A stretch of DNA of 30,369 nt from positions 1 to 30,369 of the forward strand of contig JBKPDW010000065.1 of the NCBI GenBank assembly GCA_046728115.1, in the 5' to 3' direction. Positions 1 to 8,851 of the stretch are shown piece by piece. Below the pieces are notes generated by a model. That model did not search any database and was not told where the DNA came from. It worked only from the letters and a program-made list of their open reading frames with translations. The stretch is from CAVSWN01 sp046728115. Its GTDB lineage: Bacteria > Acidobacteriota > Vicinamibacteria > Vicinamibacterales > CAVVIG01. The stretch's first letter is position 1, and each line of letters opens with the position of its first letter. Made by a program: the position numbers and the translations under genes.

Positions 1-132
1 GATTAGCACTCTGAGCTCGAGACTGCTAAGCACTCATTATACAACGACGTAACGGCTGCCCGGCCCCAATTGTCACCAAGTGTCCGGGATCGGACCTCAG
101 TTCCTCAACCAAGCTGCTGGCATCAGCGCGAG

Positions 133-1455
133 TCAGACTCCGGCGCGGTCCGCGAGAACGCGCGCGGCGGCGCGAGCCGCAGCCGCAACCTCCGCGCGAT
201 CGACACCAACCGGCGCAAAGTCGTCGACGAGCACCTCGCCATCGACGATCGTTGTCCGAACATCGGCGCCGCGCGCGGCGTACACGAGCGTCGAATAGGG
301 GTCGGGACCTGGCGCGAGATGGGGGCGATCGCGATCGACGATGATGATGTCGGCTCTCTTGCCTGCTTCGAGCGATCCGATTTCGTGATCGCGGCGGAGC
401 GTGCGCGCCCCTTCGCGCGTGGCCATCCAGAGCACGTCACGCGCCGCGAGCGCGCCTGGCGTCCTTCGCATGGCCTGCAGCGTTGCGGCAAGCCGCATCT
501 CATCGAACATGTCGAGCCGGTTGTTGCACGCGGCTCCATCCGCGCCGAGCGATACCGTCACTCCACGTGCCCGCAATTCCACGACCGGCGCAATGCCGGA
601 ACCGAGCTTGAGATTCGATCCCGGGCAATGCAAGACCTTCACCTGACGTTCCGCGAGCAACCGCTGTTCGCGATCGTCGACCCATACGCAGTGCGCTGCA
701 CACAGGTGCGCCGACGCGAGGCCGACGCTGGCCAGGTACTCGATGTTGGCCATGCCGCCGGACAGCTGCTTGAGGATGGCGATCTCGTCGCGCGATTCCG
801 AAGCGTGCGTGTGCACGAGCACGTCGTGCTCATCCGAGAGGCTGGCCAGGGTTTCGAGGAGCTCGCGCGAGCAGGAGACCGCGAATCGCGGCGCGAACGC
901 AGCGTGGAGCCGACCGTTTGCCGCACCATGCCACTTCTTGCGAATCGCGAGGCTCTCGTCGATCGAACTGCGGGTCGCTTCCCGCAGACGCTTCGGTACG
1001 TCAGCATCGACGTCCATCATGCACTTGCCGATCGTCGCTCGCATACCGCTTGCCGCGACAGCCTCGAAGACGGCCTCGGTGTCGTGCACCGTCTCCATCG
1101 TCAGGACGCTGGTCGTGCCGCTGCACAAAAGCTCGGTCGTGGCGAGGCGGGCCGCTGCCTGAAGCGTCGCTGGGGTGTGCGCGGCTTCCATCGGCCAGAC
1201 CCGCATGCGCAGCCAGTCCATCAGCGGAAGATCGTCGGCGAATCCTCGAAACAGCGTCTGACACAGGTGGATGTGAGTCTGGACGAATCCAGGCAGCACG
1301 TAGCCGCCACGCGCATCGATAGTGCGATCGTGTCGGCTGTCAATCGCTGGACCGATGGCGGCGATCCGATCGCCGATGATCGATACGTCGCCCTCGACTA
1401 CGTCGAAGCGGTCGTTGAGCGTGAGAACGGTGCCGCCTCGGATCAGGACAGACAT
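133..1455 (-). CDS. Amidohydrolase, MTA/SAH deaminase or guanine/8-oxoguanine deaminase-like
   Basis: This 440-residue cytoplasmic protein belongs to the metal-dependent amidohydrolase superfamily that deaminates purine-type or related heterocycles. A small N-terminal beta domain (about residues 1-55) leads into the barrel. The first metal-binding pair is in HIHLCQTLFRG (His61, His63). VHTHASES (His215, His217), AHCVW (His255) and SLGADGAACNN (Asp306) follow in family order. The C-terminal part (GSLEAGKRADIIIVD) is the usual composite-domain end. Length and motif order match an intact enzyme. The ATG at 1455 gives the standard N-terminus MSVLIRGGTVLT. It lies 40 bp downstream of xdhC on the same strand, so it is probably co-transcribed. 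An XdhC neighbour makes a purine substrate attractive, but substrate cannot be read from the sequence; methylthioadenosine, S-adenosylhomocysteine, 5'-deoxyadenosine and 8-oxoguanine are all possible. Confidence 0.88.
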   Translation of the reverse strand: MSVLIRGGTVLTLNDRFDVVEGDVSIIGDRIAAIGPAIDSRHDRTIDARGGYVLPGFVQTHIHLCQTLFRGFADDLPLMDWLRMRVWPMEAAHTPATLQAAARLATTELLCSGTTSVLTMETVHDTEAVFEAVAASGMRATIGKCMMDVDADVPKRLREATRSSIDESLAIRKKWHGAANGRLHAAFAPRFAVSCSRELLETLASLSDEHDVLVHTHASESRDEIAILKQLSGGMANIEYLASVGLASAHLCAAHCVWVDDREQRLLAERQVKVLHCPGSNLKLGSGIAPVVELRARGVTVSLGADGAACNNRLDMFDEMRLAATLQAMRRTPGALAARDVLWMATREGARTLRRDHEIGSLEAGKRADIIIVDRDRPHLAPGPDPYSTLVYAARGADVRTTIVDGEVLVDDFAPVGVDRAEVAAAARAAARVLADRAGV

Positions 1456-1459
1456 CGAA

Positions 1460-1480
1460 AGTTAGGAGTCAAAAGTCAGA
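1460..1480. repeat. Short degenerate heptamer repeat (AGTCAGA family)
   Basis: Three 7-bp units read AGTTAGG, AGTCAAA and AGTCAGA in the 40-bp gap between xdhC and the amidohydrolase start. The same unit and period recur, seven times, upstream of the class III aminotransferase at 20788-20835. Here the array lies in the opposite orientation relative to the downstream gene. Confidence 0.7.
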
Positions 1481-1495
1481 GATCCGACCGCAAGA

Positions 1496-2332
1496 TTAGC
1501 TGACTTTTGTTTCCGATCTCAGACTCGGAGGCGTCCACGTCATGGAGGCGGCGTGGCTCTTTCCATGCTTGACGCCGATCAGCTCCGCGAGGATGCTGAC
1601 CGCAATCTCCTGCGGGGTGACGGCGCCGATGTCGAGACCGATTGGTGCGTGAACACGCTGCAGCAATTCAGCCGGCATCTGATCGGCAACGAGCGCATCG
1701 TAAATCCGGGCAACCTTGGCGCGGCTGCCAATCAGACCCAGGTACCGCAGTTCGCGAGGTGCGAGCGCGCGCAACGCTTCCAGATCGTTGGTGTGCCCGC
1801 GCGTGACGATCACAGCAAAGGCATGCGCGGGAATCTTCGCGTTCGCGATCCAGGTCGGGATGTCATCCACCACAATCTCGCTCGCGGTAGGAAAGCGCTC
1901 GGCGTTGGCGAACTTCTCGCGATCGTCGACAACGTGCACCTGGAAGCCGACTTCGTGAGCCAGCCGCGCCAGGTGGAACCCGACGTGGCCGGCGCCAATC
2001 ACGTAGAGCTCCGGCGAGGGTTCGATCGGCTCGATGTAGACGTCCATCTGACCGCCGCAGATGAGGCCGGTCTCCTGCGCGAAATCATCGGAGAGCTCGT
2101 AATGCACGAGCTGGGCGCGCCGATTCGTGATGGCTTCGCGCGCTTTCCAGAACGCGTCGTTCTCGTAACAGCCACCGCCGATTGTCCCGACGATGCGCCC
2201 ATCGCCAAAGACGAGCATCTTGGCGCCCACGCGCTGCGGTGTCGAGCCCGTCGTGGAGACGATGGTCACCAGAGCTGCCGGCTCCCCTCGATCCAGCGCG
2301 TCGGCGACGGCGGCGAAAACCTCGCGGTTCAT
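1496..2332 (-). CDS. XdhC/CoxI family molybdoenzyme maturation factor
   Basis: This 278-residue protein resembles XdhC, the cytoplasmic chaperone that binds molybdenum cofactor and helps its sulfuration and insertion into xanthine dehydrogenase-type hydroxylases. The N-terminal XdhC/CoxI domain contains TTGSTPQRVGAKM, VGTIGGGCYE (residues 48-57) and CGGQMDVYIEP (from residue 92). The C-terminal Rossmann-like domain starts at ELYVIGAGHVG (about 109-118). It continues through VIVTRGH and YLGLIGSRAK to GLDIGAVTPQEIAVSILAE, which is typical for the family. Length is normal. The ATG at 2332 is preceded by a weak purine-rich AGAGAG. It sits 40 bp after the PBP gene on the same strand. No molybdenum hydroxylase subunit gene is in the window, so its client enzyme must be encoded elsewhere. 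Confidence 0.9.
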   Translation of the reverse strand: MNREVFAAVADALDRGEPAALVTIVSTTGSTPQRVGAKMLVFGDGRIVGTIGGGCYENDAFWKAREAITNRRAQLVHYELSDDFAQETGLICGGQMDVYIEPIEPSPELYVIGAGHVGFHLARLAHEVGFQVHVVDDREKFANAERFPTASEIVVDDIPTWIANAKIPAHAFAVIVTRGHTNDLEALRALAPRELRYLGLIGSRAKVARIYDALVADQMPAELLQRVHAPIGLDIGAVTPQEIAVSILAELIGVKHGKSHAASMTWTPPSLRSETKVS

Positions 2333-2372
2333 CTCTCTGAATTATAGAAGGACCGGAAGGTCGTCCGGCCCC

Positions 2373-4817
2373 CTATCTATGAATGGGACACAACTCCGTC
2401 GGTTCCGTTCCGCTCAGGAATGACTCGCTGAGCCTCTTCGGGCACATCGGCGTAGCCAGCTTGCCGGTTTCAGGATCGATGTCCACAAAATCGATACCCG
2501 CGGGCGCCTCGAACGAGACATTGGGATGGCCGGCGAGTGCGGCTTTCATGTACTGCGTCCAGATCGGCAGTGCGGCCTGGGCGCCGCTCAAACCGATTGG
2601 CTGATTGTCGTCGAACCCCACCCAGACCACGGTGAGCAACTCTGGCGTGAAACCGACGAACCAGGCGTCGCGCAGATCGTTGGTCGTGCCGGTTTTGCCC
2701 GCGGCATCGAGCGTGAACCCGTTCGCCCGCGCGCTGGCCGCAGTGCCCTCGGTCAGGACGCTCCTCATCATGTTCGTAACGAGGTACGTGGTCGTTTCGT
2801 GAGCGATTCGGCGCGGCTCGGTGGAACTTCTTTTGGTCACGTCCTTACCGCCGCGAGTGATCTGCGCGATGTATCGCAGCGGGCGGACCGCGCCGCCATT
2901 GGGGAAAAGCGTGTACGCCGTGGCGATTTCAAAGGGCGTCGCCTCGAACACGCCGAGCGCAATCGACGGATATGGCCTGGGAGGATTCCCGACGGCGAGG
3001 CGTTTCCACAAGTCGGCGACACGGCCGTAACCGGCCTGCTGCGCCACATGGATCGTGCCGAGGTTGCGCGAGTGGGCGAGCGCATGGCGGAACGTGACGG
3101 GTCCGTCGTACTTGCCTTCGTAGTTTTCCGGTGTCCAGACCTGGTCGTCGAATTCGAACGTCTCCGGTTCGTCGTCGGTGATCGACGCCGGCGTCAGGTC
3201 GTTACGACCTTCCTCCAGCGCGCGTTCGAACGCTGCAAGGTAGACGAACGGCTTGAACACCGATCCTGGTTGGCGGCGCGAGACGACGGCGCGATCGTAT
3301 TGTGACTGGTTATAGGACCGCCCGCCGACGAATGCGAGCACGTCGCCCGTCCTCGGGTCGACGGAGATGAGCGCCGCCTCGGCTTTGCCTTTCTTGCGCC
3401 TGCGGGCGAGGAGCTGATCGACATTGGTCAGTCCGCTGCGGACGGCGTCCTGAGCCAGACGCTGGAAATGCAGATCGAGCGTCGTGTGAACTTCGACGGT
3501 CTGGTTGGTCGTGGTCGTCAGGCCCGGGTACTGGTCGTTCAACGTCTGCCCGACGAAGTCCACGAAGTACGGCGCTTCGGCCTCGAGCGCGCGCTGAACG
3601 ACGACCAGCGGGTCGTGCGCGGCGCGATCGGCGAGTTCTGGCGTGATGAATCCTGCGTCCGCCATCGCCTGGAGCACGACATTCCGGCGCTCCCTGCAGC
3701 GATTGGGGTTGTTGAACGGCGACAGCGCGGACGGCGATTGAAACACGCCCGCGATCGTCGCAGCTTCCGCCAGCGAGATGTTGCTGACATCCTTCCCGAA
3801 GAACAGGCGCGACGCCTCCGCCACGCCGACAATACCGAACGACCCGCGCTGGCCAAGCGTCATGTCGTTGAGGTACATCTCGAGAATATCGTCCTTGGAG
3901 GCGCGCGTCGTGATGATCAGCGAGACCCAGGCTTCGAGCAGTTTGCGCCGCAGCGATTTCTCGCGGGCCTCCTGCAGTGTCATGCCGGGAAAAATCCTTG
4001 GCAGAAAGATATTCCGTGCGACCTGCTGGGTGATCGTGCTGGCACCGGACAGGTAGCCGCGCTTGCCGCGGAAGTTCGAGAACAACGCGCCCGCGATGCC
4101 GATCGGATCGACGCCCGGGTGATCGTAGAAGCGTCGATCCTCGATCGCGAGCACCGCCTGCTTCATGCGATCCGGAATGGCGGCCAGCGCGACCGGCCGG
4201 CGCTTTTCGCGCTCGCCGCTGGCAAGCGACGTCAAAACGGGTGCGTCGAGCGTGAGCCGATCGCTCGGACGGTTCGCCAGCTCGAGCTGGAGCACGCGAT
4301 CGGCCGGCCGTGGGGGAGCCGGGCGGCGTGTCGCCGCTTTCGATTGAGCAGCAGTCGGAGAACGTTGAAACACGACGCGGACGATTTGATTCCGGAGCGC
4401 AGGCCCGCGGGGCATGATCGACACTGCACCGGCGGCGATGGCGAATTCGCCGGGTTTTTCGAGCGTTGCCCGTTGCGTGTAGCCCAGATCGTTCAGCCGA
4501 TCGATCAGCTGACGATCGGTCAGCGACTGGCCCCGCCGCAGTTCGAGCGGCCGCGCGAAAACTCGAGGCAGGACCGTGTCGCGCTCGCCGTGCAGACGTG
4601 CATCGATAAGATGGGCGAAACGCACGTAATAATATGAGGCGGCGAAGCAGAGCAGGATGGCCGGTATCGACAGGCCAAGGGCCGTCAGCCGGGCCCAGCG
4701 CTTGCGCCAGATCGCAGCGACGCGAATTCTCACGATTCCAGTTGAGGTGCGCTTTCTGCCGGCGCGCTTGCGCGAGCCCCGACTGGTATCACCGGTCTTC
4801 GCGGCGGCTCCTCCCAA
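2373..4817 (-). CDS. Bifunctional class A penicillin-binding protein (PBP1b-like)
   Basis: This peptidoglycan glycosyltransferase/transpeptidase polymerises and crosslinks murein on the outer face of the inner membrane. A basic cytoplasmic N-terminus is followed by a membrane anchor (about residues 43-66) and a UB2H-like segment (about 83-150, PRVFARPLELRRGQ). The GT51 domain shows EDRRFYDHPGVDP (catalytic Glu226), STITQQVARN, RRKLLEAW and ILEMYLN (Glu313). The transpeptidase domain shows PGSVFK (nucleophile Ser519, Lys522), SRN (583-585) and AGKTGTTND (Lys708). All catalytic motifs are present and 814 residues is normal. The longest frame starts with TTG at 4817, inside a GGGAGGAG-rich stretch. 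The true start is therefore uncertain and may lie a little further in, for example at the GTG for residue 29. The 50-bp gap after bshC holds a G-quadruplex-like repeat. Confidence 0.93.
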   Translation of the reverse strand: MGGAAAKTGDTSRGSRKRAGRKRTSTGIVRIRVAAIWRKRWARLTALGLSIPAILLCFAASYYYVRFAHLIDARLHGERDTVLPRVFARPLELRRGQSLTDRQLIDRLNDLGYTQRATLEKPGEFAIAAGAVSIMPRGPALRNQIVRVVFQRSPTAAQSKAATRRPAPPRPADRVLQLELANRPSDRLTLDAPVLTSLASGEREKRRPVALAAIPDRMKQAVLAIEDRRFYDHPGVDPIGIAGALFSNFRGKRGYLSGASTITQQVARNIFLPRIFPGMTLQEAREKSLRRKLLEAWVSLIITTRASKDDILEMYLNDMTLGQRGSFGIVGVAEASRLFFGKDVSNISLAEAATIAGVFQSPSALSPFNNPNRCRERRNVVLQAMADAGFITPELADRAAHDPLVVVQRALEAEAPYFVDFVGQTLNDQYPGLTTTTNQTVEVHTTLDLHFQRLAQDAVRSGLTNVDQLLARRRKKGKAEAALISVDPRTGDVLAFVGGRSYNQSQYDRAVVSRRQPGSVFKPFVYLAAFERALEEGRNDLTPASITDDEPETFEFDDQVWTPENYEGKYDGPVTFRHALAHSRNLGTIHVAQQAGYGRVADLWKRLAVGNPPRPYPSIALGVFEATPFEIATAYTLFPNGGAVRPLRYIAQITRGGKDVTKRSSTEPRRIAHETTTYLVTNMMRSVLTEGTAASARANGFTLDAAGKTGTTNDLRDAWFVGFTPELLTVVWVGFDDNQPIGLSGAQAALPIWTQYMKAALAGHPNVSFEAPAGIDFVDIDPETGKLATPMCPKRLSESFLSGTEPTELCPIHR

Positions 4818-4820
4818 GCG

Positions 4821-4867
4821 CTAACCCCTAATCCCTGACCGCTAATCCCACGCCCAATCCCAATCCC
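4821..4867 (-). repeat. GGGATTA-type repeat with G-quadruplex motif
   Basis: The bshC-PBP gap consists almost wholly of TAATCCC/CAATCCC units on the plus strand. On the coding (minus) strand it reads as G-runs. Four G-runs of at least three (plus-strand C-runs at 4847-4849, 4853-4855, 4859-4861 and 4864-4867), separated by 3-nt loops, give a canonical G-quadruplex motif directly after the bshC stop codon. Two further G-runs lie closer to the PBP start. A weaker copy of the unit occurs between carA and carB. Confidence 0.7.
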
Positions 4868-6535
4868 CTAGATCGTGACGATCCAGTGGTGTCCCAGATC
4901 GAGCGGCAGTTCTTCGTCGAGACGCCCGATGAGCGCCGGCCCGTACTGGTTCAGAAAAGACACGAAGCCGATCGTGCGCTCTTGTGGATGCCCGCCGGGG
5001 AACGCCAGCGCCTGCGCGTGCGCGAACTGACGCCGCAAGGTATCGTCGCGACGCTTCGCCGACTGGATCATCTTGCCATGCAGCGATTGGAGATCGTGCT
5101 GCATGCGCGCCAGCGTGGATCGCGTGGCGCCCTCGAGCGTCGGATCGAGCGCTGGAATTGTCTGGATCAGCCGCGTCATCTGCGCATCGATCGCTTGCGC
5201 AGCCTCGTTGAACGACTCCTCGACAACCGGCGGAATCTGCCCTTTCAGCAGTTCATTCAGCGCGGCCTCGTCCTGCTGCTGAAGCGCCTCGAGCGGAAGC
5301 TTGTACTTGTTCATGAACCGTACTGCCGATGAATCGAGCAGTGTCGCTGTCGCCCGCGGAAACATGAGGGGCATCGGCACTCCGAAGTGTTCGTACACGC
5401 CTCGGAGCTGACCGAGGTATGCCAGCTCGTTCGGACCGGCGACGTAACAAATCGTCGGGAAGATCGTGTCCTGCACAATCGGACGCAGCAGCACGTTGGG
5501 GCTGAATCCAGAGGGTCGGCTTGCAGCCTGCTCGAGGAGCGCCGCGGCCGGATATTGGCGATCGCCGATGACGAATCGGGAATCCTGCTGCCTGATCGCG
5601 CGCCGGCCGCCTTCGAGATGGAACAGCGCCAGGCTGTCATCCTGAGCGTGGACCTGCGCGTGGTATCCGCGAGCGACGAGATCGGAACCGGCAAGCGACG
5701 CCAGCCGGACGGTCTGCCCGGGCATCGACAACTCGCGCATGAACACGTCGCTCACCAACGGCTTCGACGCCGGATCGGACGAGTCGTAGACGACGAGGCC
5801 GCGATCGCCGAGCGACTGTTCGAGCCAGCGGCCGAACGCATCGGCGATGCCGATGCCCGGCGCATACGCCCGTCGAAGGCCCGTCAGGACCCACGTTCGA
5901 AAGTCTGTGGGCGGGAGGACCTCCTCCAGCTCGGCCAATGCCATCACGATCGAATCATCCAGCTGAACGGTCGCGATCGGCGTCGGCTCCGCACCCGGGC
6001 GGGCTGGCAGCGACACCGTGCGCGGTGTCAGTCCCGCATCGAAGACCGTGCACGATCGAATTTCTTCCCAGTCGTGATCTTCAGCGTCGATCCAGAAGAC
6101 GGCGATGGCCGGCACCTGATGATCGCGCCCGACCTGCTCGGCGAGTTTCAGCGCGGTCAGCGCTTTGAGCAGCGTGAATACAGGGCCACCGAACAACCCG
6201 GCTTGCTGGCCGGTCACGATCGCCACAGTGTTCCGATCGGCGAGCAGGCTGGCCGCTTCCCGCGCACGCGGAGGCGCCTGTCGCCGGTCCTGCTGAGCGA
6301 CGAGTACCCGCGCGATCGCGTCACGACGTCTATCGTGCGCCTGCGTTCGCGCGATCGCGTCGGCCCACGCTGCACGATCGGATGGATCGCCCGCGAAGAA
6401 TGGAGCGACCGAGCCGAAATCGTAGGCGTAGTCGGCAGCGAGCCTTCGGATCCAAGGGAATCGCCGCACGTCAACAGGAATGCGGACGACCAGACCGTCT
6501 GTTGAAGGAGACGTCGCCGGTGAGTTGGCTGGCAC
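4868..6535 (-). CDS. bshC: Bacillithiol biosynthesis cysteine-adding enzyme
   Basis: BshC is credited with adding cysteine to glucosaminyl-malate, the last step of bacillithiol synthesis in the cytoplasm. The 555-residue product has the family's look. The N-terminus reads IPVDVRRFPWIRRLAADYAY, followed by NTVAIVTGQQAGLFGGPVFT and a Rossmann-like core with AIAVFWIDAEDHDWEEI. Further on come LRPIVQDTIFPTICYVAGPNE and GVPMPLMFPRATATLLD. A coiled-coil-rich C-terminal part (about residues 400-510) ends in QERTIGFVSFLNQYGPALI. Length is close to the usual 540. The frame opens with GTG at 6535, with an AGG about 7 nt upstream; an internal GTC/GTG-region start near residue 16 is less likely. It is divergent from the PEGA pseudokinase gene across 59 bp. 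bshA and bshB are not in the window. Confidence 0.92.
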   Translation of the reverse strand: MPANSPATSPSTDGLVVRIPVDVRRFPWIRRLAADYAYDFGSVAPFFAGDPSDRAAWADAIARTQAHDRRRDAIARVLVAQQDRRQAPPRAREAASLLADRNTVAIVTGQQAGLFGGPVFTLLKALTALKLAEQVGRDHQVPAIAVFWIDAEDHDWEEIRSCTVFDAGLTPRTVSLPARPGAEPTPIATVQLDDSIVMALAELEEVLPPTDFRTWVLTGLRRAYAPGIGIADAFGRWLEQSLGDRGLVVYDSSDPASKPLVSDVFMRELSMPGQTVRLASLAGSDLVARGYHAQVHAQDDSLALFHLEGGRRAIRQQDSRFVIGDRQYPAAALLEQAASRPSGFSPNVLLRPIVQDTIFPTICYVAGPNELAYLGQLRGVYEHFGVPMPLMFPRATATLLDSSAVRFMNKYKLPLEALQQQDEAALNELLKGQIPPVVEESFNEAAQAIDAQMTRLIQTIPALDPTLEGATRSTLARMQHDLQSLHGKMIQSAKRRDDTLRRQFAHAQALAFPGGHPQERTIGFVSFLNQYGPALIGRLDEELPLDLGHHWIVTI

Positions 6536-6594
6536 CAGAAAACCTACTGTGTCAAAGCGTCGCGCGGACTGTCAACACTGACGAGTTTGACTAG

Positions 6595-8772
6595 ATGTCG
6601 CGAACGGATGATGTTACGATGCGTGAGCTTTCCTCTTTAGAAGGGAGCTCACCGCTGCACATCGAAGCCGCCGGCACGGCGCCGCCTGAAGCGTTCGGCC
6701 CGTTTCGGGTTCTTCATCAGATTGGTGCTGGGACTCTTGGACCGGTTTTTCGCGCGTACGATCCCCAGCGCGAACGACTTGTCGCGGTCAAACTCTTCAA
6801 AATCGACCTCTCACCCGATACCGCGCATCGTCTTGTCGCGAATCTCGAGCGTGTCGTTGCCGCCGCTGTCGCTCATCCGGCGATTGTCGCACCAACGTCA
6901 GCGGGGCTGACAGACATCTCGGCGTTTCTCGTCAGCGAATTTGTGACGGGCGAGTCGCTCGATCTGGTGCTGCGTCAGCGAGGTCCGTTGACGCCAACTG
7001 AGGCGTTGCGGATGGCCACTGCGCTCGCGGCCGCGCTGGACGCCGCAGCCGATGCTGGCATCAAACATGGTTCATTGCATCCCCGCGATGTTCTGCTGGC
7101 GGGCGAGGGCGTGCGTCTCACCGGACTTGGCGTTGCCCAGTCGCTCGATCAGGCCGGTGTTCCGTCACCGGTGCGGCGACCGTACGCCGCGCCCGAGCGG
7201 ATGTCCGGGGGTTCGTGGGAACCGCGCGCCGACGTGTTCGCGCTCGCTGCAGTTGTGTACGAAATGATGTCCGGCAAGCGCATACCCGGTGTGGGGAATC
7301 AGGTGATGGAAGGGTTGAACAACATCGCGGGCGCCGATATGGACGCGCTTGGCCGCGCGTTCAGCGAGGCCCTCGCGGGCCAGCCCGAGCGGCGGACGGC
7401 GACCGCCGGCAAGTTTGTGGAGGCGCTGAGAACGGCGTGCGGTGATCTCGAAGCGGTGCCGTCTCTCCCGGCCGCCAACCGAGCCCCACGGAAAGATCCG
7501 TTGGCCAGTGCCGACGCGCCAGCCGTTTCTGACGCCCGGCTGTCTGCGTTTCCCTCAGAAGGAAGTCTGCCGCTCCACGACGACGAACCGGGGAAGGGAC
7601 GCGCGAAAGAGCCGCGAGTCGAACGCGCTCGGGAAGCCGCCGAAGCGCAGCGACCCGAACGAGTGCAGCCACTGGCGGACGAACCGCGCATCGAGCGCAT
7701 GCAGCCAGTCGTCGAAGCAGGACGGTCCGAACCGGTGCGAATTCCGGCCGCGGAGCCACGATTCGCATCGCTGCGGGAACCCGCCGAGGAGCCGAGTCGA
7801 TTCGTTGACGTGCAGATTCCGAGCGCCGCCGTCGAATTGCCACAGGAGATCGACTTGCGACGAGCGATCGACATCGAACCCGTGCCACCTGTGGTACCGA
7901 TGCGTGCATCCGCGATCGAGGACAGCAAGGGAGTTCCCATCGAGCTGACGATGCTCGAGCGCTCTCGATCGGCAGTGTGGCCTCTTGTTCTGGCGCTGCT
8001 GGTGGGTGTCGCCCTCGGATTTGCCGCCGGATACTCCGTGCGGGACAACCCGGTACTGCGTCAATCGATCGGCGCCGTCACGTCGCCGCCAAGTCGCGAA
8101 TTCACTGAGAATGCCGTGCCCGAAGCGCCGAAACCTGCCGCGCCATCCCAGGTGTCTGCCACGCCGCCCGAGGCGGGTCCGGTGCCGGAAGCCGCTGCTC
8201 CAGCGGCGCCGGCTCCGCCACAGCAGGCGGGAATCGGGCGTTTGGTCATCCGCAGTTCGCCGGCCGGAGCGCGCGTATTCGTGGATGGTCAGGAGGCGGG
8301 ACGTACCACCACGACAGTTCCCGATCTGACGGCTGGTCCGCATCAGCTCCGACTCGAGCGCGATGGGTACACAGCCGTCGAGCGTCAGTTCATGATTACC
8401 CGAACGCGGCCGACGCTGTCGATGACCGTTTCGCTCGAGCGCGCACGCCCGGCCGCCCTGCCAACGACTTCACAACGGGCGACACCAGCCGCGACGACAG
8501 GACGCGGGGCGCCGGCCACGGCGCCACCGCGCGAGACGCCGGATTCGCCGCTACGAAGCCGGACCGCCACGCTGACCGTTGACTCGAGGCCGACCGGTGC
8601 CCGAGTCTACGTCGACGATCGATTGATTGGCACCACGCCGTTATCGATGCCTGAAATGATCGTGGGTGATCACGTTCTGCGCATGGAGCATGACGGATAC
8701 CGGCGCTGGGTGTCGTCGATCCGGGTGGTGGCCGGGGAACAAAACCGCGTGACGGCGTCCCTCGAGAGATGA
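6595..8772 (+). CDS. Membrane-anchored predicted pseudokinase with two PEGA domains
   Basis: This 725-residue protein has a Hanks-type kinase fold at residues about 36-285. A glycine loop GAGTLG (44-49), VAVKLF (Lys66), YAAPERM (the APE motif, 199-201) and RADVFALAAVVYEMMSGKR (Asp213) are visible. The catalytic loop reads HGSLHPRD (158-165), so the HRD aspartate is Ser160. The DFG motif reads GLG (177-179), so the metal-binding aspartate is Gly177. Phosphotransfer is therefore unlikely and a scaffold or ATP-sensing role is inferred. A charged, Pro/Glu-rich linker (about 290-455) leads to one transmembrane helix (about 460-482) and a Pro/Ala-rich stalk. Two PEGA domains follow, starting at RLVIRSSPAGARVFVDG (about 548-616) and TLTVDSRPTGARVYVDD (about 658-725), presumably outside the inner membrane. 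The ATG at 6595 has no strong Shine-Dalgarno; the ATG at 6619 is an alternative. Confidence 0.88.
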   Translation: MSRTDDVTMRELSSLEGSSPLHIEAAGTAPPEAFGPFRVLHQIGAGTLGPVFRAYDPQRERLVAVKLFKIDLSPDTAHRLVANLERVVAAAVAHPAIVAPTSAGLTDISAFLVSEFVTGESLDLVLRQRGPLTPTEALRMATALAAALDAAADAGIKHGSLHPRDVLLAGEGVRLTGLGVAQSLDQAGVPSPVRRPYAAPERMSGGSWEPRADVFALAAVVYEMMSGKRIPGVGNQVMEGLNNIAGADMDALGRAFSEALAGQPERRTATAGKFVEALRTACGDLEAVPSLPAANRAPRKDPLASADAPAVSDARLSAFPSEGSLPLHDDEPGKGRAKEPRVERAREAAEAQRPERVQPLADEPRIERMQPVVEAGRSEPVRIPAAEPRFASLREPAEEPSRFVDVQIPSAAVELPQEIDLRRAIDIEPVPPVVPMRASAIEDSKGVPIELTMLERSRSAVWPLVLALLVGVALGFAAGYSVRDNPVLRQSIGAVTSPPSREFTENAVPEAPKPAAPSQVSATPPEAGPVPEAAAPAAPAPPQQAGIGRLVIRSSPAGARVFVDGQEAGRTTTTVPDLTAGPHQLRLERDGYTAVERQFMITRTRPTLSMTVSLERARPAALPTTSQRATPAATTGRGAPATAPPRETPDSPLRSRTATLTVDSRPTGARVYVDDRLIGTTPLSMPEMIVGDHVLRMEHDGYRRWVSSIRVVAGEQNRVTASLER

Positions 8773-8851
8773 AATTGATCGCCAAGCGCGCAAGGGCTGC
8801 AAAGATTGTTATGCTTTGAACTCTTCGCGGCGCCTGGGGTTGTGTGCAGGT

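Noticed and set aside
70..1503. Long plus-strand open frame opposite the amidohydrolase
   Set aside because: It is antisense to a clearly conserved enzyme, is Arg/His-rich with no recognisable domain, and arises from GC-rich codon bias. The same applies to the long opposite-strand frames at 1553-2347, 3468-4637, 5387-6505, 8984-9922, 11386-12558 and 17440-18909.
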